Part shown: piece by piece, positions 17,643-27,170 of the stretch
Layout: the number at the start of each line of letters is the position of its first letter
How positions within the stretch are numbered: position 1 is the first letter of the stretch
Origin: JAIQGF01 sp051006995
GTDB lineage: Bacteria > Acidobacteriota > Terriglobia > Terriglobales > Acidobacteriaceae
Assembly (NCBI GenBank): GCA_051006995.1
Contig: JBPCSQ010000007.1
Location: forward strand, 42,505-106,504
Direction of reading: 5' to 3'
DNA: 64,000 nucleotides
Made by a program: the position numbers and the translations under genes
The notes under the pieces: model-generated
What the model was told of the DNA's origin: nothing
The model's input: the letters and a program-made list of their open reading frames with translations, nothing else
Databases searched by the model: none

Positions 17643-20600
17643 TTAAAAAACGTATTGCAGGCTGGAATACATGGTGTGAGTGACGTAGGCAGAGCTGCCG
17701 CCGACGCTGGAAACCGCGAAGTACCCATAACCTACGCTGGTTTTCAGGCGCGGCGTGAGTTGGTAATCCCAGGAGGCGCGGGCCGTGCCGTCGAACCGGA
17801 ACGCCTCGTCAAAGACCTCTTCTCGTCCCAGCGACCCATAGAACAGGATGGAACTCTTCTGCGAGAACTTGATGCGGGCGTTGCCCAGCGCGGCATGACG
17901 TTGGAACGAAGTTGGCGTGAAGAAGCCGCTGGTGCCGACGTGATCGAACCCGGAGATGGCGAACAAGTAGCCGGCCTCGAGTTCGAAATGTTCTTTGTGC
18001 AACACATTTTCCAACACGGAGAAGTTCGCGCCGTTGTTGCGGTTCTCGTCGGAATATCGTTCATGGTAAGCGTCTACATGGAAGGTAGTGCGGCGGTTGG
18101 CGCGCCAGCTCCACCCGCCCCGCAACTGCACGCGGTTGATGCTCAGGCGCACCGGCTGCGGCAGGTAATTGAGAAAACGTCGCGAGACATCGAAATCAAA
18201 TTGCATGCGGTCGGTAGCGAACAAGGTCGCACCGGCGCTGCCAATGGGAGACGAATCGCCGGCGGTGGCGGCGCTGCCGCCGATTTCACCCCGCAATTGC
18301 AGCCAGCGACTCACGCGGCCGTAGGAACCGAACAGGAACTCTCCTCCGACCTCGCTATTGGACACACCCGGCGTGAACGACGGCATAACGCTGCTGGCGA
18401 TATAGCTGCGGACCTGGGGCGCCGGACTGAAATACAACGTCGCGGTGGAGGCGTAGATTGCAGTGGGGCTGTTGTCAAAAGAGGGTGTGAAACCGAGGAT
18501 GAGCGTTGGACGCAGGTCCTGACGGATGCTGCGACGCAGCGATTCGACATCCCGATTCCCAGGCTGGAGCTTGTCCAGATCATCCAGTTGGCGCAGCGCC
18601 AGGTCTCGTCTCCCCAGAGACGACTGAACAGCAGCGTTGGCCAGGGCCACATCGCGATCCCCGGGGTGGCCCCTCTGAATGTCGTCGATGATCCTCTTGG
18701 CCTCACGCGGCTGACCCGACCAGTTGAGCGCCTGCGCTTTCGCCAGGAGCACTTCGTGGTCGGTGGGTGCGCTTATCAGCAGGTCGTCATACATCCGGAT
18801 GGCGGTGTTCAGATCGCCCTTCCAGGCATAAGCGCGCGCGCGTTCGAATAGCGCATCGCGATTGTGCGGCTGGTCTTGCAGGATGTGCTCGTATTCCGCC
18901 AATGCCTGGTCAGATTGCTTGTCCCAGCTCAACACGCGTGCCAAGCCAAGGCGAACACCCACGTCCTTGGGATCTCGGGCCAGCAGCTCGCGGTACTCTG
19001 CAATGGATTCCGCGTTACGACCCGCCCAGCTGAGGACGCGCGCCAGTTCCAGGCGATATTCGCGCTTGTCGTTCCGGGCCAACAGCGCGCGGTATTGGTT
19101 GATGGAATCCGCGAAGGAGCGGTTCCAGCTCATCACCTGGGCCAGGGTCAGCATCAGCGTGGCATCATCGGGCTTCGCTGCCAGCGCCTTCTGGTAATAA
19201 GAGATCGCTTGCGGAAACTTTCCAAGCTGCGCGGAAGAATCGCCTAGCTGACGCAAAGTGTCGCTGTCATTGGGCTTCTGCTGCAACACCGCTTCAAAGT
19301 GGCGAATGCGCTCCTGCACGTCCGCCGCGGCCAGGCTGGCGGCGCGCTGCTGTTGCTCTTGTTGGCGTGCCGCGTCCTGCACAGATTGCAGGATCCCGGC
19401 GATCTCGCGGTCCTGCGGCCGCGCCTTCAGCATTTCTTCCAGCAGTGGAATTGCTTCCTTGCTGTGTCCCGACCAGGACAGCACCTGCGCTCTGCCCACC
19501 TGCGCTTCCCTGCTGTCCGGCCTGCGTTTCAGCAGCGCGTCGAATTGTGCCAGCGCTTCGTCGGAGTGTCCTTGCCAGGCCGTCACTTGCGCCATGCCGA
19601 GCGCGGCATCGTAATTGTCCGGATTCGTTGCCAGGATCTCGCGATAGGCAGCCAGCGACTCATCGAGCTTCCCGGCCCAGCTCAGCACCCGCGCCAGGTC
19701 TACCCGCACATTGATGTCAGGAGACCGCTGGAGATACTGACGCAAGGTGTTCGCCGCCTCGTTCAATTGCCTGGCGCCGGCCTGCGCATTGGCCAGTTCA
19801 CGCAGCGGCGGAAGATCCTCAGGACGTTCGGCGCTCAATTTGGCGAAGACCTGCGTAGCCTCGGCCCATTGCCGATTCCACAAGTAGGCTTCGCCCAGAC
19901 GGAAACGGATCTGCCGGTCCTCCGGCGCAATCGCGAGCGCTTTCTGGATCAGCTCAATCGCCTTGGACAGGTCATTGCGCGCAATGGCAGCGTTGGCCGG
20001 CGTAAGGTAGACATCCAGCTCAGCCTGATGGCGGCGCTCCGGGGCAGCGGCCCGCCAGGCAGCGATTTGCCGCATGGCCTGCTGCGTTTCAGCGTCCGGC
20101 CGCTTGATGGCGTTCGCCTCAGAAAAGAACTTGGACGACTCCTCGTACTGCCCCAGCCACAGGAGCGCAAACCCCTTACCTCGCAGCGCGTCGTAATGCC
20201 TGGGGGCGCGTTTCAGCGCCTGGTTGTACAAACTGAGCGCATCCTCCAGCTTTCCCTGCCACGCCAGCACCTGGGCCTGCCCTGTCAGCGCATTGACGTT
20301 TCCAGGCTCTGCCTTGAGGACCTCGCGGTAATTTTCCAGCGCCTCGTCGATGTGCTTGCTCCAGCTCAAGAAGGCTGCGAACTCCAGCCGCACGGGCCGA
20401 TCCTGCGGCCACCGCCGCAGATAATTCTGGTAAGTTGCTTGTGCCGCCTGAGCATCCCCGCTGTAGTTTTGCGCGCGGGCCAACTCCACCAACGCGGAGC
20501 GATTCCCCGGCTCGCGCGTCACGATCGAGCTGAACACCTTGATCGCTTCCGCGTACTGTTTCGACCAGCTCAGCGTCTTACCGAGGTTCATCTCCGCTTC

Positions 20601-20954
20601 GGCATTCTTGGGATTGATGCGGTGCGCTCTTCCGTAGTACAGGGCCGCTTTGTCCATCTCCTTCTTCTTGCTGACGAAAAAGCAGGAAGCGAGCCGCAGG
20701 TTGAAGTCGAAGTCTTTTTCATAGGAGGAGGCGATGCGCAGATAAATGGCCTTGGCCTCCTCGATCCTGCCCTCGTCGTAGAGCTGATCCGCGTTTTGGC
20801 GCTGCGCCGTGATGTTCGGCGGCACGGACGCCGCTGTACTGGCCGCCGGCGCAGCGGCCGGCGCCGCCTTCTGAGGCGCGGGTATTGGAGCCGCAAAGCC
20901 CAGCGCCACCGCAAATATCGTTACTGCAATCATGAGTGCCTGATTCCTGTTCAT
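17643..20954 (-). CDS. TPR repeat protein with C-terminal outer-membrane beta-barrel (BcsC/PgaA/YaiO-like exporter)
   Basis: The 1103-aa protein has a signal peptide, then a solenoid of about 20 TPRs (residues 45-830). Many repeats share a signature (V/L)LSW-x-(G/K)-x-x-x-E-(A/S) about every 34 residues. This LSW variant is common in polysaccharide-export TPR proteins. From about residue 850 the sequence alternates polar and aromatic residues with short turns and ends in Phe (YVTHTMYSSLQYVF), the mark of an outer-membrane barrel. By analogy with BcsC and PgaA it would guide polymer across periplasm and outer membrane. The gene starts 2 bp after the previous stop in the block. Confidence 0.85.
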   Translation of the reverse strand: MNRNQALMIAVTIFAVALGFAAPIPAPQKAAPAAAPAASTAASVPPNITAQRQNADQLYDEGRIEEAKAIYLRIASSYEKDFDFNLRLASCFFVSKKKEMDKAALYYGRAHRINPKNAEAEMNLGKTLSWSKQYAEAIKVFSSIVTREPGNRSALVELARAQNYSGDAQAAQATYQNYLRRWPQDRPVRLEFAAFLSWSKHIDEALENYREVLKAEPGNVNALTGQAQVLAWQGKLEDALSLYNQALKRAPRHYDALRGKGFALLWLGQYEESSKFFSEANAIKRPDAETQQAMRQIAAWRAAAPERRHQAELDVYLTPANAAIARNDLSKAIELIQKALAIAPEDRQIRFRLGEAYLWNRQWAEATQVFAKLSAERPEDLPPLRELANAQAGARQLNEAANTLRQYLQRSPDINVRVDLARVLSWAGKLDESLAAYREILATNPDNYDAALGMAQVTAWQGHSDEALAQFDALLKRRPDSREAQVGRAQVLSWSGHSKEAIPLLEEMLKARPQDREIAGILQSVQDAARQQEQQQRAASLAAADVQERIRHFEAVLQQKPNDSDTLRQLGDSSAQLGKFPQAISYYQKALAAKPDDATLMLTLAQVMSWNRSFADSINQYRALLARNDKREYRLELARVLSWAGRNAESIAEYRELLARDPKDVGVRLGLARVLSWDKQSDQALAEYEHILQDQPHNRDALFERARAYAWKGDLNTAIRMYDDLLISAPTDHEVLLAKAQALNWSGQPREAKRIIDDIQRGHPGDRDVALANAAVQSSLGRRDLALRQLDDLDKLQPGNRDVESLRRSIRQDLRPTLILGFTPSFDNSPTAIYASTATLYFSPAPQVRSYIASSVMPSFTPGVSNSEVGGEFLFGSYGRVSRWLQLRGEIGGSAATAGDSSPIGSAGATLFATDRMQFDFDVSRRFLNYLPQPVRLSINRVQLRGGWSWRANRRTTFHVDAYHERYSDENRNNGANFSVLENVLHKEHFELEAGYLFAISGFDHVGTSGFFTPTSFQRHAALGNARIKFSQKSSILFYGSLGREEVFDEAFRFDGTARASWDYQLTPRLKTSVGYGYFAVSSVGGSSAYVTHTMYSSLQYVF

Positions 20955-20956
20955 GC

Positions 20957-23719
20957 CTAATTCACCCCGCCGCGCGCGCGGTCCTGCGCGGAAGCGCGAC
21001 GCGCCGGAGGACTTCCCCTGCCCGTTTCGTCGGCGTATTCCTTCTGCACCGCCGAAAATGCCGCTTTGCGGTACGCTTCAGGATTCACGCTATTCCAAGT
21101 CTTCCAGCCAAACACTTCCGGAGTGCCAACTGTCCCGCCGGACACGCGCGGAAACGACGCAGCCACGTTCCACGTCTGCGGCTCGGCCGTGCCCCCCGGT
21201 TGCAGGGCAAACACCGAAATCTGGAAGCCGGGGCTGGTATTGCTTCGCAACTGCTGCGCCGGTGTGAAGCCGAAGAACACTCTCATGCTCGAAGGATCGG
21301 TGACCAGCAACTTGGCCCACGGGATTCGCACCACGATGGCGTGATGCGCGGCATCGGCCAGCCACTCGGACAACGAGTCGGTGCCTCGCCGCAGGCTGCT
21401 CTGGCTGTACCGTTGCGCCGGATAAAAGACACCGTCACGGCCATATACCGCCTCCGTAATCTGCACGAGCATTTCTTCGAATTTGCCCTGCGGCTGGACC
21501 GTCGGCGTGAACGGCTGCCTCTGCCGAAGCTCGTTTTGATTGGCCGCGCCCGGCGCCGTTACGACGTAAAAGGGGTTGTAATTTCCCGCAACCAGCAATT
21601 GCGCCGTCTCCGGGCCGACGTAAAGAAGAAAGTTCGCACCAGACGCGAGGCGCAGCTTACCGAAGGGCAAATTCTGAATTCCAGCGCTGTCCGGGAGCGA
21701 GTTGATGGCGACGGCAAAAGCGGGGCGCTGGACAGGCGAGCCCTTCTCGGCCGTGTGCTCGCGGCATTCAACGCACTCGAGGTTGAACCGGAGATACAGG
21801 AAGGCCTCGTCGGCAGAGGCTTGAACACTTCGGAGATTATGCGCAGGATCGATGCCTGCTGGCGCCGGGTTCTGGTAGAGCACACGCTCGCTCTTCCACG
21901 CCGAAGCATCGCCGGCGAACAATTGCCACTTGCTGGTGTGAAATCCTACCAGGCCAAATCCGGAATCCGAGCTCATCTGATTGAGCCACAGGGCGGCTCG
22001 GTCGCGCGGCGACTCGAACGTGGCGGCGACGTTGTTGGCCCGGTACCACTCATCGGCAATCTCAAACACGCTGGCGCCCGCGCAACCCGCATCGCGGAAA
22101 GCGCGTGCCATTCGTGTCAGGAACGCTGCCTGCTCCGACTCGCTGATTCCACCCTGGTTCCAGCCGCCGCGCTGCACGTGCGAGACGCCGATTGCCGACG
22201 GGATTCCGAAATCGCTGATCACCAGCGGAAGTGAAATACGGGAGCGCAGATCGCGCACATATCCCGCCATCGGATTCGGGCCCTCGGCATCGGTGGCTCC
22301 TTGGTAGCGGGCTTCGCGCAGCAAAAAGTCGGGGTAATACGGCCGCAACGCATAGGAGGCGAAGACGCCGGCGGTGAAAGCTGGTTTGGTCTGGAATTTC
22401 GACTCGTTAATGGAAACCACATCGTTGCGAGTGGCCTGCGACTCGGAAGGATGCGACATCGGATCCAGCGCGGGCCAGTTCGCGAAGGCGACAGGATGTT
22501 GCCAGCCGTAGGTCTCCGTCTCGTATTGCGCCGCGTAATCCAGCATCTCGGCAATCCAGGACTCCGTGGCGGTTGCGCCATTCACGCCCACGTATTTGCC
22601 GGAGTACCCGGTCTTTTGTGGATTACGAAGATCCGTGGTCATGACGATGGATGGATCAAATCCGTCCCCCACCACGAACCCGATGACGTTGGCGGAAACG
22701 TCCGCCACATACAGCCCGCTGCCTCGCCGGCCGCGATGGGGTATGTTTCCGTGTCCGTGCACGGCATCGATGACGTAACGAATTTCGGCCTTGGCGGCCG
22801 CATACGATTTGGGTTCAAACAAATCTGCGCCGGATGGGAAATCAAACGAGATTTGCTGGAGCAGGCGCGGCGCGGCCGAGGCGCGGCGGTAGGCGCGGTA
22901 GAACGCCGGTGGAAGCAGCGAGTGCACATGCAACGTATTCGCGCCCAGTTCCGATGCCTGCTGCACCCAGAGCGAATAAAAAGCGCCCTCAATCGGTGGG
23001 GTTCCGGGGGTGAGGCCGGGCGTGGCCGGCACCAGGTTGACGCCGGCGATGTAGAACTTCTGCCAGCTATCCTTGTTCTTTTCCCAGATGGCGTTGTCGC
23101 CGGCGCGGTAGCGCACCTGCACCTGGCCTGGTGGCGTGATGTCGGGCAGCCCGGACGGAATCGGCTCACTGTCGTCCAAGCCATACAGCACGCGCAGGGC
23201 GGCGTCGGCAGCCCGGCTGTAGCTCGCATTTTTCAGCAGCGCACGGTACATCTCGGCAGCCTTCAGGTTCTCGCCCTGTTCCACCAGCGCTCCCGCGGCG
23301 ACGACCTGGATATTGGCGTCCTTCGGGCGCTGCTCGAGTGCGCGGCTCAGCGCGGTCACGTCCAACTCCCCCCGTCCGGTTTCCAGCACCACGAACGAGG
23401 CGCCCAGCCGGGCCTCCGAAATCCGCGGGTCAATCTTCAGCGCGCGATCGAAATAGAACCGTGCCTCCTCGAAGCGGTGCAGCTTCAGGTTGCTCCATCC
23501 CAGCATCAGCAGCACGTCGGTGGCATTCGGCGCGATGGTGTAGGCACGCTGGAATTCCGCCAGCCCGCCGGCGTAATCCCCTGCCTGATAGCGGCTGACA
23601 CCGTTTTCGTAGTACGGGCGGTACTGGGGCTTGTAGCGAAACTCCCAGATGCCGACGGCGATCATGAAGAGCACCAGACCCCAGAGCACGCGGTTTGTAA
23701 ACCAATGCCTACGTTTCAT
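20957..23719 (-). CDS. membrane-anchored TPR plus glycosidase-like protein (paralogue 1)
   Basis: The 920-aa protein has one N-terminal helix (residues 9-23), TPRs (about 40-190) and a glycosidase-like barrel (about 230-600; LPPAFYRAYRR, AFANWPALDPM, SVFEIADEWY). A C-terminal beta-rich domain follows. It matches the product of 13328-16108 along its length. At the place where the paralogue has the candidate nucleophile Glu (GEYGIS) this copy has Asp (SDFGIP), so it may be inactive or structural. The ATG overlaps the end of the GT2 gene by 11 bp, indicating translational coupling. Confidence 0.83.
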   Translation of the reverse strand: MKRRHWFTNRVLWGLVLFMIAVGIWEFRYKPQYRPYYENGVSRYQAGDYAGGLAEFQRAYTIAPNATDVLLMLGWSNLKLHRFEEARFYFDRALKIDPRISEARLGASFVVLETGRGELDVTALSRALEQRPKDANIQVVAAGALVEQGENLKAAEMYRALLKNASYSRAADAALRVLYGLDDSEPIPSGLPDITPPGQVQVRYRAGDNAIWEKNKDSWQKFYIAGVNLVPATPGLTPGTPPIEGAFYSLWVQQASELGANTLHVHSLLPPAFYRAYRRASAAPRLLQQISFDFPSGADLFEPKSYAAAKAEIRYVIDAVHGHGNIPHRGRRGSGLYVADVSANVIGFVVGDGFDPSIVMTTDLRNPQKTGYSGKYVGVNGATATESWIAEMLDYAAQYETETYGWQHPVAFANWPALDPMSHPSESQATRNDVVSINESKFQTKPAFTAGVFASYALRPYYPDFLLREARYQGATDAEGPNPMAGYVRDLRSRISLPLVISDFGIPSAIGVSHVQRGGWNQGGISESEQAAFLTRMARAFRDAGCAGASVFEIADEWYRANNVAATFESPRDRAALWLNQMSSDSGFGLVGFHTSKWQLFAGDASAWKSERVLYQNPAPAGIDPAHNLRSVQASADEAFLYLRFNLECVECREHTAEKGSPVQRPAFAVAINSLPDSAGIQNLPFGKLRLASGANFLLYVGPETAQLLVAGNYNPFYVVTAPGAANQNELRQRQPFTPTVQPQGKFEEMLVQITEAVYGRDGVFYPAQRYSQSSLRRGTDSLSEWLADAAHHAIVVRIPWAKLLVTDPSSMRVFFGFTPAQQLRSNTSPGFQISVFALQPGGTAEPQTWNVAASFPRVSGGTVGTPEVFGWKTWNSVNPEAYRKAAFSAVQKEYADETGRGSPPARRASAQDRARGGVN

Positions 23720-25142
23720 GTGCCACCGCGTCTGCTGCGCCGATCCCCGTGTGTACTACCTTTTCCCATTTCCGAAGGCCCGCCGCGTATCGCAGTACTC
23801 CCTGCGCGCGGAAAATGCTGACCATCTGCCGGTAGCCGAAGTTCTCGATGATGGCGAAGCCGATCAGCACCAGCAGGTGCCGCAGGCCGGGATATCGCCG
23901 CACCGTGGTTTCTTCCAGCAGGACCGACCCCAGCGACAGCAACGTGCCATACCCCACGGCCAGGGCCAGGATGAGCAGGAACAAGGAGAAGGGCATGGCG
24001 CCGATCAGGAACGAGAATGGCACCAGCACCAGCCCTATCGCCTCTACGACGCAACCGAGCGCTTCCACGTAAGCATGGAAGGGCATGCTGAGCAATCCCA
24101 GTGCGCCGTAACGGTAATTGAAGATCATGTCATTGTGCTTCATCACCGTTTCTACGAGGCCGAGCTGCCAGCGGCGGCGCTGGCGGGCGAACATGGACAG
24201 CGTGCGCGGCGCTTCCGTCCAGCAGATCGGGTCCGTGGTAAACACCATCCGGTACTTCCAGCCTTTCTTGCGGAAGTGGCGGTGTAAGGTGGCCACCATG
24301 TCAATGTCTTCGGTGACCGTGTCGGTGCTCATCCCGCCGGCATCAATGACACTTTGTTTGTGCAGCAGGCAGAAGGCGCCGGAGGTAATAAAGGTCGCGT
24401 TCAGGAAGTTCCAGCCCGGTCGTCCGAACAAAAACGTGCGGGTGTACTCGACCACCTGGCAGCGTTCGAGCCACGAATTGGGCAGCGCGATCTCCGCAAT
24501 TCTCCCATCCTGCAGCTTGCAGCCGTTGGCGATGCGGACCACCCCTCCGGTGACCACCGTATTCACTGGCGAAGCGACTACCGGGGCCATGAGGCGCAAC
24601 AAGGCATCACCCTCGATCACCGAATCTGCATCCACGGTGCAGAAGTAGCCGCTGCGGGCCATGTTGATGCCGGCATTGATCGCATCTGATTTGCCGCCAT
24701 TTTCCTTGCTGAGCACGAGCAGGTCGGGAAAGCGGCTATTGTGGTAGAAGGCGAGAACGGGCTTGGCCGGCACCGACTGCCGGTAGATCAGGTCCATGCG
24801 CATCAGTCCGAACTCTTCGATCAGCCGCTGGACCGTCCCGTCGGTCGAGCCGTCGTCCACGACGATGATTTCCTTCTCCGGATAATTCAGACGCATGAGC
24901 GAAAGCACCGTCGCGGTGATCGCGTGCTCTTCGTTGAATGCCGGAACAATCAACGCCACCGGCGGAGTCACTGGGGAGTCGGCAAGGTCCTCATGCTTTT
25001 TCCGCGAGGCGAATTTGGCATGCAGGGTAACCGTGTAGAGCGACAGCACCATGAGCAGGGTGTACATGAAGTTGGTGACCAGGAAGTAGATCAGGATCAC
25101 CGTGTTCATATAGTCGAAGCAGTGGAGGATGAAACTATGCAC
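23709..25142 (-). CDS. processive family 2 glycosyltransferase (PgaC/BcsA-like exopolysaccharide synthase)
   Basis: The protein of about 477 aa has N-terminal membrane segments, a GT-A domain and four or five C-terminal helices. All processive GT2 motifs are visible: VVDDGSTDGT, TVDADS, TEDID with the catalytic Asp, and the QxxRW motif in ARQRRRWQLG. It would polymerise a UDP-sugar and move the chain through the inner membrane. No PilZ domain is attached, unlike BcsA. The GTG at 25142 is preferred because GGAGG lies 7 bp upstream and it overlaps the previous stop by 8 bp; another start is GTG 25154. Confidence 0.9.
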   Translation of the reverse strand: MHSFILHCFDYMNTVILIYFLVTNFMYTLLMVLSLYTVTLHAKFASRKKHEDLADSPVTPPVALIVPAFNEEHAITATVLSLMRLNYPEKEIIVVDDGSTDGTVQRLIEEFGLMRMDLIYRQSVPAKPVLAFYHNSRFPDLLVLSKENGGKSDAINAGINMARSGYFCTVDADSVIEGDALLRLMAPVVASPVNTVVTGGVVRIANGCKLQDGRIAEIALPNSWLERCQVVEYTRTFLFGRPGWNFLNATFITSGAFCLLHKQSVIDAGGMSTDTVTEDIDMVATLHRHFRKKGWKYRMVFTTDPICWTEAPRTLSMFARQRRRWQLGLVETVMKHNDMIFNYRYGALGLLSMPFHAYVEALGCVVEAIGLVLVPFSFLIGAMPFSLFLLILALAVGYGTLLSLGSVLLEETTVRRYPGLRHLLVLIGFAIIENFGYRQMVSIFRAQGVLRYAAGLRKWEKVVHTGIGAADAVAHET

Positions 25143-26772
25143 TGGTGCCTCCACTGGCGGCCGCCCGCCGCGAACCGCTGGGCGTATCCAGCAACGAGTT
25201 CGCCTTCATGCCAAGCGGCCCAGCATCAGTTCCCGCAATTTGCGCGACAATCTCGAAGAATTCCTCCGGCGGCGCGTCCATCATCGCATCCATAATGAAT
25301 GCCCGCGCCTCGCTTGGCACCGAAGGAGAGGCCAGGGCGTTCAGCAATAGCGAGGTCTTCGACATCTTCACCATCTTTCGGCAAACCGCCTCGGCCAGCG
25401 GCAGGAACTCGTTGGATGAAACCAGCGACGCGGCCAGGTCTTCAATGGCCCCGGAACGTTGGATTTCATCGGTGATTTGCTCGCTGGTGTAGCGGTCCTG
25501 GGTGGTGACAAATTGCCGGTAGAGCTCGCTGATGCCCTCCTTGCCGAAGGCGCGCAGCGACTGCGCCGCTGCCTCCCGCACCCGCCACTTGGGATCGTTC
25601 AGCAATCGCGCCAGATCCGGTGTAAGGGCCGCGTACGCGCGGTCGCCGCAGGCACGCGCCGCATGAAGGCGCACAAATTCGTTTTCGTCTCCCAATAGGC
25701 CGCGGAGCGCTTCCGCCGTTTCGCCGTCGCGGAAGTGGCGGATGACGCCAGCGCAGCGTGCGCGTACGTCGGCAAACTCGTCATGGACGAGTTGCTCGAT
25801 GAAGACCCCATAAAACTCGCGCGAGAAGTCATTCTTGTTGAGCCGCAACCCGCGCGATGATGCCGATCGCCCTGAAGAGGACGACCGCCCTGAAGAGGAT
25901 TGGCGGCGAACGCTGGAAGTCCGGGACGACGAAGAACCACTCTTGCTCGAGGTCTGCTCTTCCACCATGCGATTGCAAATCTGCGAAACAGCGTCCACCA
26001 GGAAGAACCGCACGCGCGGCAGTTTGTGGGTGAGGTGCGGGACAAAGTGCGGTAGGTCTTCGCGCTCGTAATCCACCAAGGCCAGCTTGACGCTGCGCAG
26101 TGAGAGCCCGTTCTCCTGCGAGACGCTTCGGGCCAATTCTTCCACCAGCAGCGGGACAGCTTCTGGGTCGCGGTTGCGGCCGATCACCGAAACCGCGGTC
26201 GCGCGGACCTCCATCGCGGGATCCTTCAGCGCTTCGGCGGTGAAGACGCGCACCAGTGACGTGGCCAGCCAGCCCATGTGGTCAATGGCAATGGCGCGCG
26301 GCACGGAAAAAATCCGCAGCCGCCGCATCGGCGTCAGAATCCGGGTAAGAGCACCTATCTGGAGCGGTGGCGCCTGGCCGCGGATGGCGGCGCGTAATAC
26401 CTCAGGGCCGCGTTTCCTTCCGAATGCTTTTCGGACCCACCGTTCCAAATGTCCGGTGCCCAGCAGAAGCTCCGACATGCGTTCCCGGTCGCCTTGCTCG
26501 ACGCTCTCCAGCAGCAGTTCCTCGACCGCATCCTGCTCCGGGCGCGCAGTCGCTCCCGCCAGCAGCTCCGTGGCTTTTTCTACCGTGATCTCACCGGCAG
26601 TAAATCCGGCAATGACGGTTTGGTACCGCTCGCGCGCGGAATCTTTAATTGTGTAGTAACGCTTGCGGGCGAGCCGGCGATAGAAAACGAAGCACAGGAA
26701 CACGGCGTTGACGGTCATGATCGTCGCCAACAGCCACAGCACCAGGCCGGTGAGGTCTTCGAACAGAATCAT
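25135..26772 (-). CDS. membrane-anchored HEAT-repeat protein
   Basis: The 545-aa protein has one hydrophobic N-terminal helix (residues 8-31) followed by a basic stretch and HEAT-like alpha-helical repeats (for example DPAMEVRATAVSVIGRNRDPEAVPLLVEEL, split here for reading at residues ~190-220, and NDPKWRVREAAAQSLRAFG near 395). A Ser/Arg-rich low-complexity insert of about 45 residues (about 275-320) divides two repeat blocks. It heads the polysaccharide block and overlaps the GT2 gene, so it may scaffold or regulate the synthase from the cytoplasmic side, where BcsB/PgaD-like partners act in known systems. Function is inferred from position only. Confidence 0.8.
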   Translation of the reverse strand: MILFEDLTGLVLWLLATIMTVNAVFLCFVFYRRLARKRYYTIKDSARERYQTVIAGFTAGEITVEKATELLAGATARPEQDAVEELLLESVEQGDRERMSELLLGTGHLERWVRKAFGRKRGPEVLRAAIRGQAPPLQIGALTRILTPMRRLRIFSVPRAIAIDHMGWLATSLVRVFTAEALKDPAMEVRATAVSVIGRNRDPEAVPLLVEELARSVSQENGLSLRSVKLALVDYEREDLPHFVPHLTHKLPRVRFFLVDAVSQICNRMVEEQTSSKSGSSSSRTSSVRRQSSSGRSSSSGRSASSRGLRLNKNDFSREFYGVFIEQLVHDEFADVRARCAGVIRHFRDGETAEALRGLLGDENEFVRLHAARACGDRAYAALTPDLARLLNDPKWRVREAAAQSLRAFGKEGISELYRQFVTTQDRYTSEQITDEIQRSGAIEDLAASLVSSNEFLPLAEAVCRKMVKMSKTSLLLNALASPSVPSEARAFIMDAMMDAPPEEFFEIVAQIAGTDAGPLGMKANSLLDTPSGSRRAAASGGTSA

Positions 26773-26863
26773 CTTTTACCCAAGCACAATCACAGACGCG
26801 CCGGTCCGTATGCAAGATTCGCTGAAAGCCGGAACCGATCGGCGTAACTGTTAGGGGGAGTTG

Positions 26864-26941
26864 ATTATATCCGGCTACTCACCCTGCGGTTTCACCGGGA
26901 AAGAAAAATAAGCATACCTAGGCCGAACTCAGTATCTAGGT
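26864..26941 (-). promoter_or_regulatory. putative promoter and operator region of the polysaccharide block
   Basis: The gene-free stretch 26773-27170 contains, on the minus strand, a perfect TATAAT (26864-26869) about 92 bp before the HEAT gene start; no good -35 box is visible. Just upstream lies an inverted repeat ACCTAG (26916-26921) and CTAGGT (26936-26941) that could be an operator. The rest of the gap, up to the rubrerythrin stop, shows AT-richer sequence and nothing else I can support. Confidence 0.35.
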
Positions 26942-27170
26942 TCAAAACGCCTATCGTGTCGTCGCTGATGCCATCGCGGCCCGCCCTGGCCGAATTTGAA
27001 GAGGCGTGGCAGGCGCAACCATCGAACTTCTCAACATTTCAATATTTACGCGATGGATTCGTCGTATTTCATTGATTGAATTAGAGTTGCTTAAACACAG
27101 TAGTGACATCACTCGGCCCACATCTGCCACGCCGAGCAGTTCAGCGAACAGTACGCGATTCGGTTGCGGC

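Noticed and set aside
19299..20960. Plus-strand open frame of 553 codons
   Set aside because: Antisense to the TPR-barrel gene; composition Arg/Pro/Leu-rich with no motif.
22301..23821. Plus-strand open frame of 506 codons
   Set aside because: Antisense to the TPR-glycosidase gene; no motif.
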